This document shows, piece by piece, positions 1-7,153 of a DNA stretch of 18,161 nt (the first letter of the stretch is position 1; each line of letters begins with the position of its first letter). Origin of the DNA: CAYGZM01 sp964354365 (GTDB lineage Bacteria > Planctomycetota > Phycisphaerae > Sedimentisphaerales > Anaerobacaceae); NCBI GenBank assembly GCA_964354365.1, contig CAYGZM010000068.1, forward strand, positions 1 to 18,161, written 5' to 3'. A model generated the notes under the pieces. It was not told where the DNA came from and did no database searches. It worked only from the letters and a program-made list of their open reading frames with translations. A program made the position numbers and the translations under genes.

Positions 1-309
1 GACGAAGCCCTCAAGAAATCCAGGCTGGACGCGTGCGGGGACCTCTCAAGCATGCCTATCCACATGGCCGACCTCGCAACGGACAATTACGAGCAGGAAT
101 TCGCTTTGGGGTTGGTGGATAGCGAGATAAGGCTTCTCAGGGAAATTGACGACGCCCTGGCCCGCATCGAGCAAGGGACTTACGGCGTTTGTGAAGGCAC
201 CGGCAAACAGATACCAAGAGCTCGCCTTCAAGCACAGCCCTGGGCCAGATACTGTGTAGAACATGCCAGAATGGTGGAACGAGGCCGCGCAACGGAACAA
301 CAAGAGTGA
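1..309 (+). CDS. DksA/TraR-family zinc-finger-like regulator, 5' end missing
   Basis: The reading frame is open from the first base of the window to the stop at 307-309 (102 residues visible), so the gene starts upstream; the internal ATG at 52 lies inside a conserved part of the family and is probably not the start. The visible part has the family pattern: an HMADLATDNYEQEF stretch, an acidic helix with EIDDALARIEQGTYGVCE, then RARLQAQPWARYCVEHA. DksA-family proteins bind RNA polymerase through the secondary channel and alter promoter response, often together with ppGpp. The C-terminal finger normally has four Cys. Here the positions read C64-x2-T67 and C85-x2-H88 (numbered from base 1), so two ligands are replaced and zinc binding may be weak or absent. 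Whether it is a true DksA or a smaller paralogue cannot be told without the N-terminus. Confidence 0.85.
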   Translation, partial: DEALKKSRLDACGDLSSMPIHMADLATDNYEQEFALGLVDSEIRLLREIDDALARIEQGTYGVCEGTGKQIPRARLQAQPWARYCVEHARMVERGRATEQQE

Positions 310-330
310 AAAGCGAAACCGAATCCTGCT

Positions 331-549
331 ATGAAACACAGATGCCCGACCTGTGGCAAACCGGTTAAGGCACCATCCCGCGAACAACCCAAGCAGACGG
401 AGTTCTTTCCCTTCTGCTCGCAGCGGTGCAAGCTCCTGGACCTGGGCGCCTGGCTTGACGGAGAATATAGGATAAGCTCCGATTTGCAGCCCGGGCAATC
501 GCAGGAATCGCCCCAGACATCTTCCGACAGCCCTTCGGACACACAGTGA
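331..549 (+). CDS. yacG: YacG-type zinc-binding protein (DNA gyrase inhibitor family)
   Basis: This 72-residue protein has the YacG treble-clef zinc pattern: C5-P-T-C8 near the N-terminus and C29-S-Q-R-C33 before the family-typical KLLDLGAWLDGEY segment. In E. coli YacG binds GyrB and inhibits gyrase; whether that role holds here is inferred from family only. Length fits the family (about 65 residues), and the tail after residue 50 is Ser/Gln/Pro-rich and probably disordered. It starts 21 nt after the stop of the DksA-like gene, so the two are likely co-transcribed. No strong ribosome binding site is visible before the ATG. Confidence 0.85.
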   Translation: MKHRCPTCGKPVKAPSREQPKQTEFFPFCSQRCKLLDLGAWLDGEYRISSDLQPGQSQESPQTSSDSPSDTQ

Positions 550-585
550 GGTGCTCCGCTCGGCAACAATATCTTACGAAATCTC

Positions 586-615
586 TTGAAACCGACCGAT
601 AGGTGGTTGTATATT
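586..615 (+). promoter_or_regulatory. Candidate sigma-70 promoter upstream of the membrane-protein gene
   Basis: TTGAAA (586-591) and TATATT (610-615) are separated by 18 nt. The predicted transcript would start near 622 and run through the palindromic element at 661-822 before reaching the gene at 854. The assignment rests on consensus match alone. Confidence 0.5.
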
Positions 616-644
616 TGCAGCGGTATCTCACATAGGCGCCAACT

Positions 645-657
645 GCAACCTTTTTGA
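645..657 (+). repeat. 13-nt direct repeat, left copy
   Basis: GCAACCTTTTTGA occurs here and identically at 830-842. The two copies enclose the palindromic element at 661-822, three nt from its left end and seven nt from its right end. They may be an old target duplication or repeats left by the insertion process. Confidence 0.75.
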
Positions 658-660
658 GTT

Positions 661-822
661 CTGCAAAATTGCAGGTTAGGCCTGCTTAGAAAAGAAAAAA
701 TCGTTTGTTGATTTTTTCTTTTTAACACCAATCTATTGTGTCATAAGTGCTTAGGTAATTATTGAAGAAAATCATAAAATAGATTTTCTTCAACAATATA
801 GGCCTAACCTGCAATTTTGCAG
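661..822. repeat. MITE-like palindromic element with 23-bp terminal inverted repeats and two internal hairpins
   Basis: The 23 nt at 661-683 are the exact reverse complement of 800-822. The interior holds two further stem-loops: 690-702 with 710-722 (13 bp, 7-nt loop) and 762-773 with 782-793 (12 bp, 8-nt loop). Each terminal repeat contains two smaller palindromes, CTGCAAAATTGCAG (mirrored as CTGCAATTTTGCAG at the right end) and AGGCCT. The 162-nt unit has no plausible ORF, is AT-rich compared with its neighbours, and would fold into a two-armed structure closed by a long stem. It could be a non-autonomous transposable element, a structured RNA or a leader regulator of the next gene. Confidence 0.7.
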
Positions 823-829
823 AAGCCTC

Positions 830-842
830 GCAACCTTTTTGA
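830..842 (+). repeat. 13-nt direct repeat, right copy
   Basis: Identical to 645-657. It runs into the ribosome binding site of the next gene. Recombination between the two copies would delete 185 nt and leave one copy directly before AAAGGAGG, giving a simple leader without the element. Confidence 0.75.
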
Positions 843-853
843 AAGGAGGCAAA

Positions 854-2185
854 ATGGTCAGTGAAAGACAACCCCCGCAGTTGTTCGATAACCTTCTATT
901 CCCCAAGATATTCCAGGCCTTCCGTATGGCTTTGCAGCCCGGCAAATTGGGAATCGCCCTTTTAGGGGTAGCCATTATATGCCTGGCAGGCCACGTTATG
1001 GACTTCAGCAGAACAGTGGTTGTCAGGTCGGAAGAGCAAGACAAAGTCAGTGAGCTGCAGGTTTATATGGATAGTCCGACACCGGATGCCGCATTACTCG
1101 AATTCCGCCGGGAGTTCGCAGAAAAGGGCATTCGCGCCGGCGTATTCGCCACTCTTTGGCGCTTTGGCGCGGGGAAATTCCACGCTGTATTAAGGGAGCT
1201 GTTCCAGATCAACTTTGTCGGTGTCGCGGAGAATATCGCCGATTGTTTCAGGGCGGTGGGATGGGCGGTGAGATACCACTATATCTATTGCCTGGTCTTT
1301 GTCGCCATAAAACTCGCCGTGCTCTCGGTCGCCGGCGGAGCCATCTGCCGAATTGCCGCACTTCAATTCGGCCGGGGTGAAAAGCCCGGCCTGCTGGAAG
1401 CCCTGAGATTCAGCCTGCGAAGGTTCACGACCTTCTTCTTTGCACCTCTGGCGCCTGTTATCGGGATTCTCTGCATAGCTGTACTGATTTCTCTTGTGGG
1501 GGTGCTGTGCAATATTCCACGGGCCGGCCAGTTGGTAATGTCTATCTTCACGCTGCTGGCTCTGGCGGAGGGAGCCTTGATAGCCGTCGCTTTGATAGGG
1601 ACTGTTGCAGGGTTCAATTTGATGTTCCCCGCCGTGGCATACGACGGCTTAGACGCCCTTGATGTGATAGGCCGGTCTTTCAGCTATGTATTCAACCGGC
1701 CCTGGAGAATGGCTTTCTACAGTGCCCTGGCCGCTGCTTACGGCGCGCTCTGTTACCTGTTTGTGCGGCTTTTCGCCTTTTTGCTCATCCTCGTCACGCA
1801 CATGATTTTGAGGTTCAGCGTATGGTCCGAAAACAGCAATGGCGTCAACAAGCTGACGGCGATATGGCCTGAGCCGAAGTTCATGAACCTGTTTGGATCG
1901 AACGGTTCGGCCGCAGCCGGCGCCGCCGAATCCGTAGCGGCCTCCGTCGTGTACCTGCTCCTGTGGATCGTCGTCGGATTGGTCGTGTCCGTAATAATAA
2001 CCTTCTACTTCTCAGCCAATACCATAATTTACTCGCTGCTGCGCAACAAGGTTGACAACGCCGCCCTTGATGACGTCTATCTCGATTCCGACGATCTTGG
2101 AATCAACTCAATGGCGACTGTGAGCGGCTCCCAAGAAGCGCCGCCGCAGTCAAAATCACAGAGTGCTTCAGATTCATCGTCTTAA
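854..2185 (+). CDS. Multi-pass membrane protein of unknown function
   Basis: The product is 443 residues. I place the start at the ATG at 854 because AAGGAGG (843-849) sits just before it; an in-frame TTG at 839 lies upstream of that site and is unlikely. Six hydrophobic stretches are visible, at about residues 31-50, 144-165, 194-218, 229-258, 287-317 and 363-391. The last two flank a soluble loop that includes a Gly/Ala-rich part (SNGSAAAGAAESVAASV). A charged loop of about 90 residues follows the first membrane segment, and the C-terminus is an acidic, Ser-rich tail. I do not recognise a catalytic motif or a named family. The gene stands alone, with 285 nt before the next gene and no clear terminator, and its leader contains the palindromic element at 661-822. 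Confidence 0.85.
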   Translation: MVSERQPPQLFDNLLFPKIFQAFRMALQPGKLGIALLGVAIICLAGHVMDFSRTVVVRSEEQDKVSELQVYMDSPTPDAALLEFRREFAEKGIRAGVFATLWRFGAGKFHAVLRELFQINFVGVAENIADCFRAVGWAVRYHYIYCLVFVAIKLAVLSVAGGAICRIAALQFGRGEKPGLLEALRFSLRRFTTFFFAPLAPVIGILCIAVLISLVGVLCNIPRAGQLVMSIFTLLALAEGALIAVALIGTVAGFNLMFPAVAYDGLDALDVIGRSFSYVFNRPWRMAFYSALAAAYGALCYLFVRLFAFLLILVTHMILRFSVWSENSNGVNKLTAIWPEPKFMNLFGSNGSAAAGAAESVAASVVYLLLWIVVGLVVSVIITFYFSANTIIYSLLRNKVDNAALDDVYLDSDDLGINSMATVSGSQEAPPQSKSQSASDSSS

Positions 2186-2390
2186 CCGGATCGCCTCGTG
2201 GGCTACGTTGCCCTGTGAAAAACCCCGGCGTGTAGCGGGCCAAAAAGGGCTTCATATCGCGGCTGACCTCACATACCGTTTAATCATAGGCCCGTATATC
2301 GGACGGTGATAAAATCAATGCAAGTTTTCTGCGGCCTTTTCGCTATTGTCCGCAATTTGGCAACTTTCCCACTTGTGCAGCCCCCTTTTA

Positions 2391-2418
2391 TTGACGAATA
2401 CGTACAGTATAGTATCAT
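2391..2418 (+). promoter_or_regulatory. Candidate sigma-70 promoter for the nucleotide-sugar dehydratase gene
   Basis: TTGACG (2391-2396) and TATCAT (2413-2418) are 16 nt apart in an AT-rich pocket, with a predicted start near 2425 and a leader of about 45 nt. The rest of 2186-2470 shows no gene, no strong terminator and no repeat that I could find. Confidence 0.6.
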
Positions 2419-2470
2419 TATATTTCCCTCGTAGAAAGATGGGGGATAGACGCCATCGTGCTGGTGGAAT

Positions 2471-4435
2471 ATGCCTGATTCAGACGGAAACATGCAACAA
2501 GGAAAGGGGACAACGGACCCCGTGCACCCTGCGCACCATCCTGCCGCCTTGCTGCGATTCCGCAAGCAGTTGATTGTCCTTGCTCACCTGGTCACATTCG
2601 CCATCTCCCTGCTGCTTTCCTTCCTTGTGACAAGCAATATGGAAGTCCGCCGAATCTGGCTCTTCGGCCAGTACCCTCTATTGCTGCTGTTTTTTCTCAT
2701 AATCAAACTGCCCATATTCGCCTTTTTCAAGCAGTACCGCGGCTGGTGGCGCTACGTTGGCATTTCCGACCTTACCGGCATACTGCGAGCTTCCCTCGTG
2801 AGCACGCTGATTATCGTTGTCCTGTGGTTCCTGGTAATCGTTCGCGGGGTAGGCTCGATTCACCCAGCCCTCACCAGTTTAGCCAACATCAGCCAGGGCG
2901 TCTTCATGGCTGATATGTTCGTTACGGTCCTGATTCTGGCCGGACTGCGAATGATAATAAGACTGTACTACGAGGAGTTTCGCACGGTCGAAGCCGGCCG
3001 ACTCAAACGCCTGCTCATTGTCGGAGCAGGCAACACCGGTGAGGCCCTGCTGCGGGATATTCACCGTAAGGAGGTCCTGGAATACGACGTAATCGGGTTC
3101 ATCGATGACGACTCCGCCAAACACGACATCAACATTCATGGAATCCCCGTGCTCGGCAGCGTCGAGCAGCTGCCCAATATCTGCAAGAGCCGCAACATCG
3201 AAGAGATTGCCATTGCAATGCCCTCGGTGACCCACCTTGAGCTGCGACGCGTTATTCAGGTATGTGAAGGCACCAAAATCCGCTTTAGAACTGTGCCGTC
3301 CCTCACGGACATTGCATCGGGCAGGTTTCGCGTCTCTCAGATTCGAGATGTCGATATCAACGACCTTCTTGGACGAGAAACGGTGCATCTCGACCTCGAT
3401 TTGATAGAGACATTCGCCAGAGACAAGACGATTCTCGTCACCGGTGCCGGCGGCTCCATCGGCTCTGAAATGTGCAGGCAGCTTTGCAACTTCAATCCCA
3501 GGCTTCTGCTGCTCATCGAGCAGGCCGAAAATCCGCTTTTTTACATAGAGCGGGGATTGCGAAGAGAATTCCCGACCGTCGCCATCAAGGCCCTTGTGTG
3601 CAACATTACCGACAGACTGCGCGTCGATGAGATATTCAGGCAGTACAAGCCCCTGATTGTTATTCACGCCGCCGCTCATAAACACGTGCCGCTGATGGAG
3701 CTCAACCCCGGCGAAGCCGTCAAGAACAACGTGATCGGCACCCGCAATGTCGCCGACGCAGCCGACAGCCACGGCGCAACCAACTTTGTAATGATCAGCA
3801 CCGACAAAGCCGTCAATCCAACCAGCATCATGGGTTCATCCAAGCGAATCGCAGAGATGTACATTCAAGACCTCAACAGGACCAGCAAAACGCACTTTGT
3901 GACCGTCCGGTTCGGCAACGTGCTCGGATCAGAGGGCTCGGTCGTCCCCATCTTCAAGAAACAAATAGCCGAGGGCGGCCCGGTGACCATCACACATCCC
4001 GATATGAAACGCTATTTTATGACCATACCCGAAGCCAGCCAGCTTGTCCTTCAGGCGGCGAGTATGGGGCAGGGAGGCGAAATCTTCGTCCTCGATATGG
4101 GCGAGCCCGTCAAGATCGTGGACCTCGCAAGAGAGCTTATTACACTTAGCGGCTTCAGGCCGGGCGAAGATATTGAAATGGTCTTCACCGGACCCAGGCC
4201 GGGCGAAAAGCTATTCGAGGAGCTTTCAATAGTCGGCGAAGATATGCAAAAGACCAGGCATCCCAAAATCGGTATATGGACGAACATCCCGATGGACCGC
4301 GAAAAGCTCCGCAGGAGTATAGGCGAGCTAATCGAGATCGCCAGGACGCAGAGTCATAGCGAGATAGTGCGGAAGATTAAGGAGCTTGTCCCGGAATATA
4401 TCGGCGGCAATAACGACCACGCCCGGGCTCATTAG
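2471..4435 (+). CDS. FlaA1/PglF/CapD-type membrane-bound UDP-sugar 4,6-dehydratase
   Basis: The 654-residue product has the layout of the long, membrane-anchored short-chain dehydrogenases that make 4-keto-6-deoxy UDP-sugars for polysaccharides or protein glycans. Four hydrophobic segments lie at about 33-54, 66-86, 105-125 and 146-163. A first Rossmann-like domain follows, with GAGNTG at 185-190, and then the catalytic SDR domain with TGAGGSIG at 324-331. The active-site region reads S443-T-D-K446 and M454-GSS-K458, so Met stands where classical SDRs have Tyr, as known for PglF-type enzymes. The length fits the family. The start is the only ATG after an in-frame stop at 2447; GGTGG just upstream is a weak ribosome binding site. 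The exact UDP-sugar substrate (UDP-GlcNAc is usual) cannot be read from sequence. The gene is monocistronic and ends at a repeat-rich junction with the convergent secretin gene. Confidence 0.9.
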   Translation: MPDSDGNMQQGKGTTDPVHPAHHPAALLRFRKQLIVLAHLVTFAISLLLSFLVTSNMEVRRIWLFGQYPLLLLFFLIIKLPIFAFFKQYRGWWRYVGISDLTGILRASLVSTLIIVVLWFLVIVRGVGSIHPALTSLANISQGVFMADMFVTVLILAGLRMIIRLYYEEFRTVEAGRLKRLLIVGAGNTGEALLRDIHRKEVLEYDVIGFIDDDSAKHDINIHGIPVLGSVEQLPNICKSRNIEEIAIAMPSVTHLELRRVIQVCEGTKIRFRTVPSLTDIASGRFRVSQIRDVDINDLLGRETVHLDLDLIETFARDKTILVTGAGGSIGSEMCRQLCNFNPRLLLLIEQAENPLFYIERGLRREFPTVAIKALVCNITDRLRVDEIFRQYKPLIVIHAAAHKHVPLMELNPGEAVKNNVIGTRNVADAADSHGATNFVMISTDKAVNPTSIMGSSKRIAEMYIQDLNRTSKTHFVTVRFGNVLGSEGSVVPIFKKQIAEGGPVTITHPDMKRYFMTIPEASQLVLQAASMGQGGEIFVLDMGEPVKIVDLARELITLSGFRPGEDIEMVFTGPRPGEKLFEELSIVGEDMQKTRHPKIGIWTNIPMDREKLRRSIGELIEIARTQSHSEIVRKIKELVPEYIGGNNDHARAH

Positions 4436-4447
4436 AGGAGGTTGAAA

Positions 4448-4550
4448 GTGAGCTAAAGTGAAGCCAAAGTGAATTAACGTGAGCTAAAGTTGAAGAAACA
4501 ATCCACAACTTTAGGCACTTTAGTCACTCTTGACTTTAGGCACTTTACAC
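4448..4550. repeat. Degenerate short-unit repeat array in two opposing arms between convergent genes
   Basis: The left arm has units of about 10 nt that start with GTG: GTGAGCTAAA (4448), GTGAAGCCAAA (4458), GTGAATTAAC (4469), GTGAGCTAAA (4479), then GTTGAAG. The right arm carries the same theme on the other strand: TTTAGGCAC (4510), TTTAGTCAC (4519), TCTTGAC (4528), TTTAGGCAC (4535), TTTACAC (4544). The arms meet around a perfect 9-bp stem, 4484-4492 with 4506-4514, with a 13-nt loop. The array fills the gap between two converging genes. Confidence 0.7.
4479..4518. terminator. Possible bidirectional terminator hairpin
   Basis: CTAAAGTTG (4484-4492) pairs with CAACTTTAG (4506-4514). A short GTG/CAC extension pairs across a small bulge at 4479-4481 and 4516-4518. 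The location between convergent genes suits a terminator for both, but the stem is AT-rich and lacks a run of T, so it is not a typical intrinsic terminator. Confidence 0.35.
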
Positions 4551-4561
4551 TTCTTGGAGCG

Positions 4562-6697
4562 CTACTGCGAATATGTCTCTATCATTTTGGCCAGCGTCTG
4601 GGCGTTCTTCTGGTCGGGCTTTATTTCCAGAGACCTCTGCCAGTGCTCGATCGCCTTGGCGGCAAGATTCGCATCGCCGTTGCCGCGTGCTTTGAGCATA
4701 TAGACAACGCCCAGCCCCCTGTGCGACTCCCAGTCGGCGTCGTTCAGCTCAACGGCCCTGCCGTAACTGCCTATCGCCTTATCCAGTTCGCCAAGCTTCA
4801 AATAGCAGTACCCAAGATACTGATGGGTCGTGCTGTTGTCGGCCTGATGTTCAATCACGGACGTCAGCACGTCTTTGGCAAGGTCATAACGCTGCATCTT
4901 CAGATGCGCATAAGCCAGTTGCATCATGACTTTCGGGCTTCTTTCAGCAAGCTGTGAATCAGCTTCAGGCGATTCAATCACCTTCGAATCGACCTGGGCA
5001 GGTTTGTCAATCGCCTGAGCGGTCTCTTTCGGTTTCTGAGCTTCGCGAAAAGCCTTAGGAATTCCGTTCTCACCGTCCTCGCTCAACTCCGGCGCCACAA
5101 CCTGGGTGTCGCCGATTATTCTCGGAGTTATCAATACGACCAGCTCGCTGATCTCCACCGATTCGCTTGAAGACTTGAACAGGTTGCCCAAAAGAGGTAT
5201 ATCGCCGAGCAGCGGGACCTTGGAAATATCTTTCGAGGTCTGCCTCTTGCGCAGGCCGCCTATCGCTATGGTCTGGCCGTCCTTAATCAGCGCCACGGTA
5301 TCGGCCCGCCGCGTATCAACGGTCGGCACGCCCAATACAGTCTGGTACATATCGCGGCCCGCGTCATCCTGGCCCCTCAGGACCGCTATCGCATTTTGAC
5401 TTACCACCACCCCAAATTCAGGAATAACGTGCAGCTTGATCACCCCGTCCCTTGCAATGTGTGGAGTGACCTTGAGTTGAACGCCGACGTCCTTGAACTC
5501 CGTGTACGTCATGGGAGCCTCTCTGGACACCTGAAGCAGCTCCCTGTAGGGGATCTCACGTATGATCCCGAAGTCGGCCGTCTCGTTATCCAGAACCAGA
5601 ATCCGCGGGTTGGCAAGGAGCTTGGCCTCTACCTGCTTCTTCAACATATTCAGGGCAAACTCAAAATCAACCGCATCGTTGAGAAGGCTGAAACTCAACG
5701 CGCCGCCCCCCGTCCGGTCGAATGATCCGCCCACAAAGGGCTTGCCCCTCTTGCGCGTGTAGTAACCTGTCGGGCTCTGCTCCACCTTTGTCTCGGTGCT
5801 TGTAATCTCCGGCATCGTCACTGTGGTTGTGTCCGTTCTATCGACCCAACTTGTGGAATCTGTCACCTCTTGACTTATGACTTGACCCCAGTTGTTAAGG
5901 GTGCTTTTCTCTTGCGTACTCCATTCCGCGCCATTTATAGGGTCTCCCGTTCTGTCATCTACAGTCACGATTTCGTGCTTTGGGGTCATGGTCGTAGTGG
6001 TTGTCGTGGGGTTCACTACGCCCTGCGCTTCGAGCGGTATTACCCTCCCCGCCCTCAGTGCTCCCTCCAGGTCGAATCCCTCTCGCGTCGTTATCTCGTA
6101 GATTTTCACCTCCACCAACACCTGCTGCGTCTGGCGATCCAGCTCCGTAATGAATTTGTCCACTGCCTTGATCTTTTGTTCCGTGTCCGTGACCACGATA
6201 TGGTTCGTTCCCCTGTTGACCGCCACTTTACCCTTGTCCGAAACGAAGCTCCGCAAAGACGCGACAACCTCGTTGGCGTCCGCGTACGTGATCCGGTACA
6301 CCTTCGAGATAAGCTCCTCCTTGGCAAGCGAGACCTCCGAAAGCGGCATCACCCTGATCATATTGTCCGTGGCCACGTATGTACAGTCGTGCGCCGCAAG
6401 AATGTTGCCCAGCGCCTCATCCAAAGGCACATCCGTCACCTTCGCCGTAACGTTGCCCGTAACCTTCGGACTCTTGACAATGTCAATCCTGGCATCCTCG
6501 GCCAGGTCCATCAGAACCTTGTCGATTGACTCATCCATCCAGGTGCGCGTAATCTTCGTCCGAAGCGCCTCCGGGGCCTTGTTCGCAGCATAGGCAGCGC
6601 CCTCCTGGGCATTGACGACCACCGGCGGGATGGACAACGAGATTACCAGATACATAAGGACTGTGATTCGGCAGTATTTTTTGCTCGTGCTTCTCAT
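4562..6697 (-). CDS. Secretin (GspD/PilQ superfamily) with C-terminal TPR repeats
   Basis: The product is 711 residues from the chosen ATG (first base 6697), which is preceded by GGAGGAAG and followed by a clean signal peptide (basic start, hydrophobic ITVLMYLVIS, cleavage near VNA-Q, about residue 30). A TTG at 6736 and an ATG at 6715 are alternatives. Domains in order: STN-like domain at about 49-112, secretin N-type domain at about 131-192, a Thr/Ser-rich linker at about 229-312, the secretin barrel domain at about 337-530 with the hallmark VPLLGDIPLLGNLFK at 494-508, and three or so TPRs at about 589-697. Secretins form outer-membrane pores for type II secretion or type IV pili. No other secretion or pilus gene is present here, so the partner system is unknown. 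Fusion to TPRs at the C-terminus is unusual compared with classical GspD and PilQ. Confidence 0.9.
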   Translation of the reverse strand: MRSTSKKYCRITVLMYLVISLSIPPVVVNAQEGAAYAANKAPEALRTKITRTWMDESIDKVLMDLAEDARIDIVKSPKVTGNVTAKVTDVPLDEALGNILAAHDCTYVATDNMIRVMPLSEVSLAKEELISKVYRITYADANEVVASLRSFVSDKGKVAVNRGTNHIVVTDTEQKIKAVDKFITELDRQTQQVLVEVKIYEITTREGFDLEGALRAGRVIPLEAQGVVNPTTTTTTMTPKHEIVTVDDRTGDPINGAEWSTQEKSTLNNWGQVISQEVTDSTSWVDRTDTTTVTMPEITSTETKVEQSPTGYYTRKRGKPFVGGSFDRTGGGALSFSLLNDAVDFEFALNMLKKQVEAKLLANPRILVLDNETADFGIIREIPYRELLQVSREAPMTYTEFKDVGVQLKVTPHIARDGVIKLHVIPEFGVVVSQNAIAVLRGQDDAGRDMYQTVLGVPTVDTRRADTVALIKDGQTIAIGGLRKRQTSKDISKVPLLGDIPLLGNLFKSSSESVEISELVVLITPRIIGDTQVVAPELSEDGENGIPKAFREAQKPKETAQAIDKPAQVDSKVIESPEADSQLAERSPKVMMQLAYAHLKMQRYDLAKDVLTSVIEHQADNSTTHQYLGYCYLKLGELDKAIGSYGRAVELNDADWESHRGLGVVYMLKARGNGDANLAAKAIEHWQRSLEIKPDQKNAQTLAKMIETYSQ

Positions 6698-6796
6698 GAC
6701 CACAACTTCCTCCATATGATGGATTCCCCTTCTCAAGGCGCGCCAAAACTATTCATTTCTTCCGTCAAAAAACCGTCTTGCATCTTCTGTTAATGT

Positions 6797-6825
6797 ATTA
6801 TAGCATTTCCAACGCAGCAGTTCAA
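6797..6825 (-). promoter_or_regulatory. Strong sigma-70 promoter with extended -10 for the secretin gene
   Basis: On the minus strand TTGAAC (6825-6820) is followed after 17 nt by TATAAT (6802-6797). TGC directly precedes the -10, giving the extended TGnTATAAT form. Transcription should start near 6790, giving a leader of about 90 nt. This is the best promoter match in the window. Confidence 0.75.
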
Positions 6826-7153
6826 GAAAAATCCCCCCTCCGCGGCCCTGATGACCGCCAACGAAACGCACCCTGCGCAGATTTGGCTGCTGCAGCGCCA
6901 CAATCAAGCATTATAGGACATATAGCCTCGTTTTGCGATACTGACGGAGCCGCCGCACGCATTTTTGGGGAAAATCGCCCGTCCATTCGCCGGGATGCCC
7001 GGGTGCAACCATCCCCAAATCCTTCGGATTTTAGGCTGCCACACGCATAGAAACCGCAAATAATGTTACCCGGAATTTGACTTATTTGAACCATGCCGAT
7101 TTTTGCTGGCTTTTGGCCGATATTCTATTTATCGTATGATGAGGTGCAAATGA
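6826..7153. other. Non-coding stretch between divergent secretin and leuS genes
   Basis: This stretch holds no gene I can support. It contains small hairpins, AAATCC/GGATTT at 7017-7022 and 7026-7031, and GGGATG/CATCCC at 6992-6997 and 7010-7015 with a CCCGGG core in the loop. I see no convincing leuS promoter; TTGGCC (7113) with TATGAT (7135) fits poorly because it would place the start of transcription at the ribosome binding site. Confidence 0.5.

Noticed and set aside
2879..3772. A 297-codon minus-strand open frame over the FlaA1-like gene
   Set aside because: The plus strand encodes conserved Rossmann and SDR motifs; the reverse frame has no family features.
4448..4550. The repeat array as a CRISPR
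   Set aside because: Units are only 7-11 nt, degenerate and without spacers, and no cas genes are present.
5870..6529. Plus-strand open frames opposite the secretin gene
   Set aside because: They are antisense to the secretin N-terminal domains and Thr-rich linker; composition is rich in Arg and His as expected for a shadow frame.
6778..7094. Two overlapping 90-codon frames on opposite strands in the secretin-leuS intergenic region
   Set aside because: Neither has a ribosome binding site or conserved pattern, and the plus-strand one starts inside the promoter of the secretin gene.
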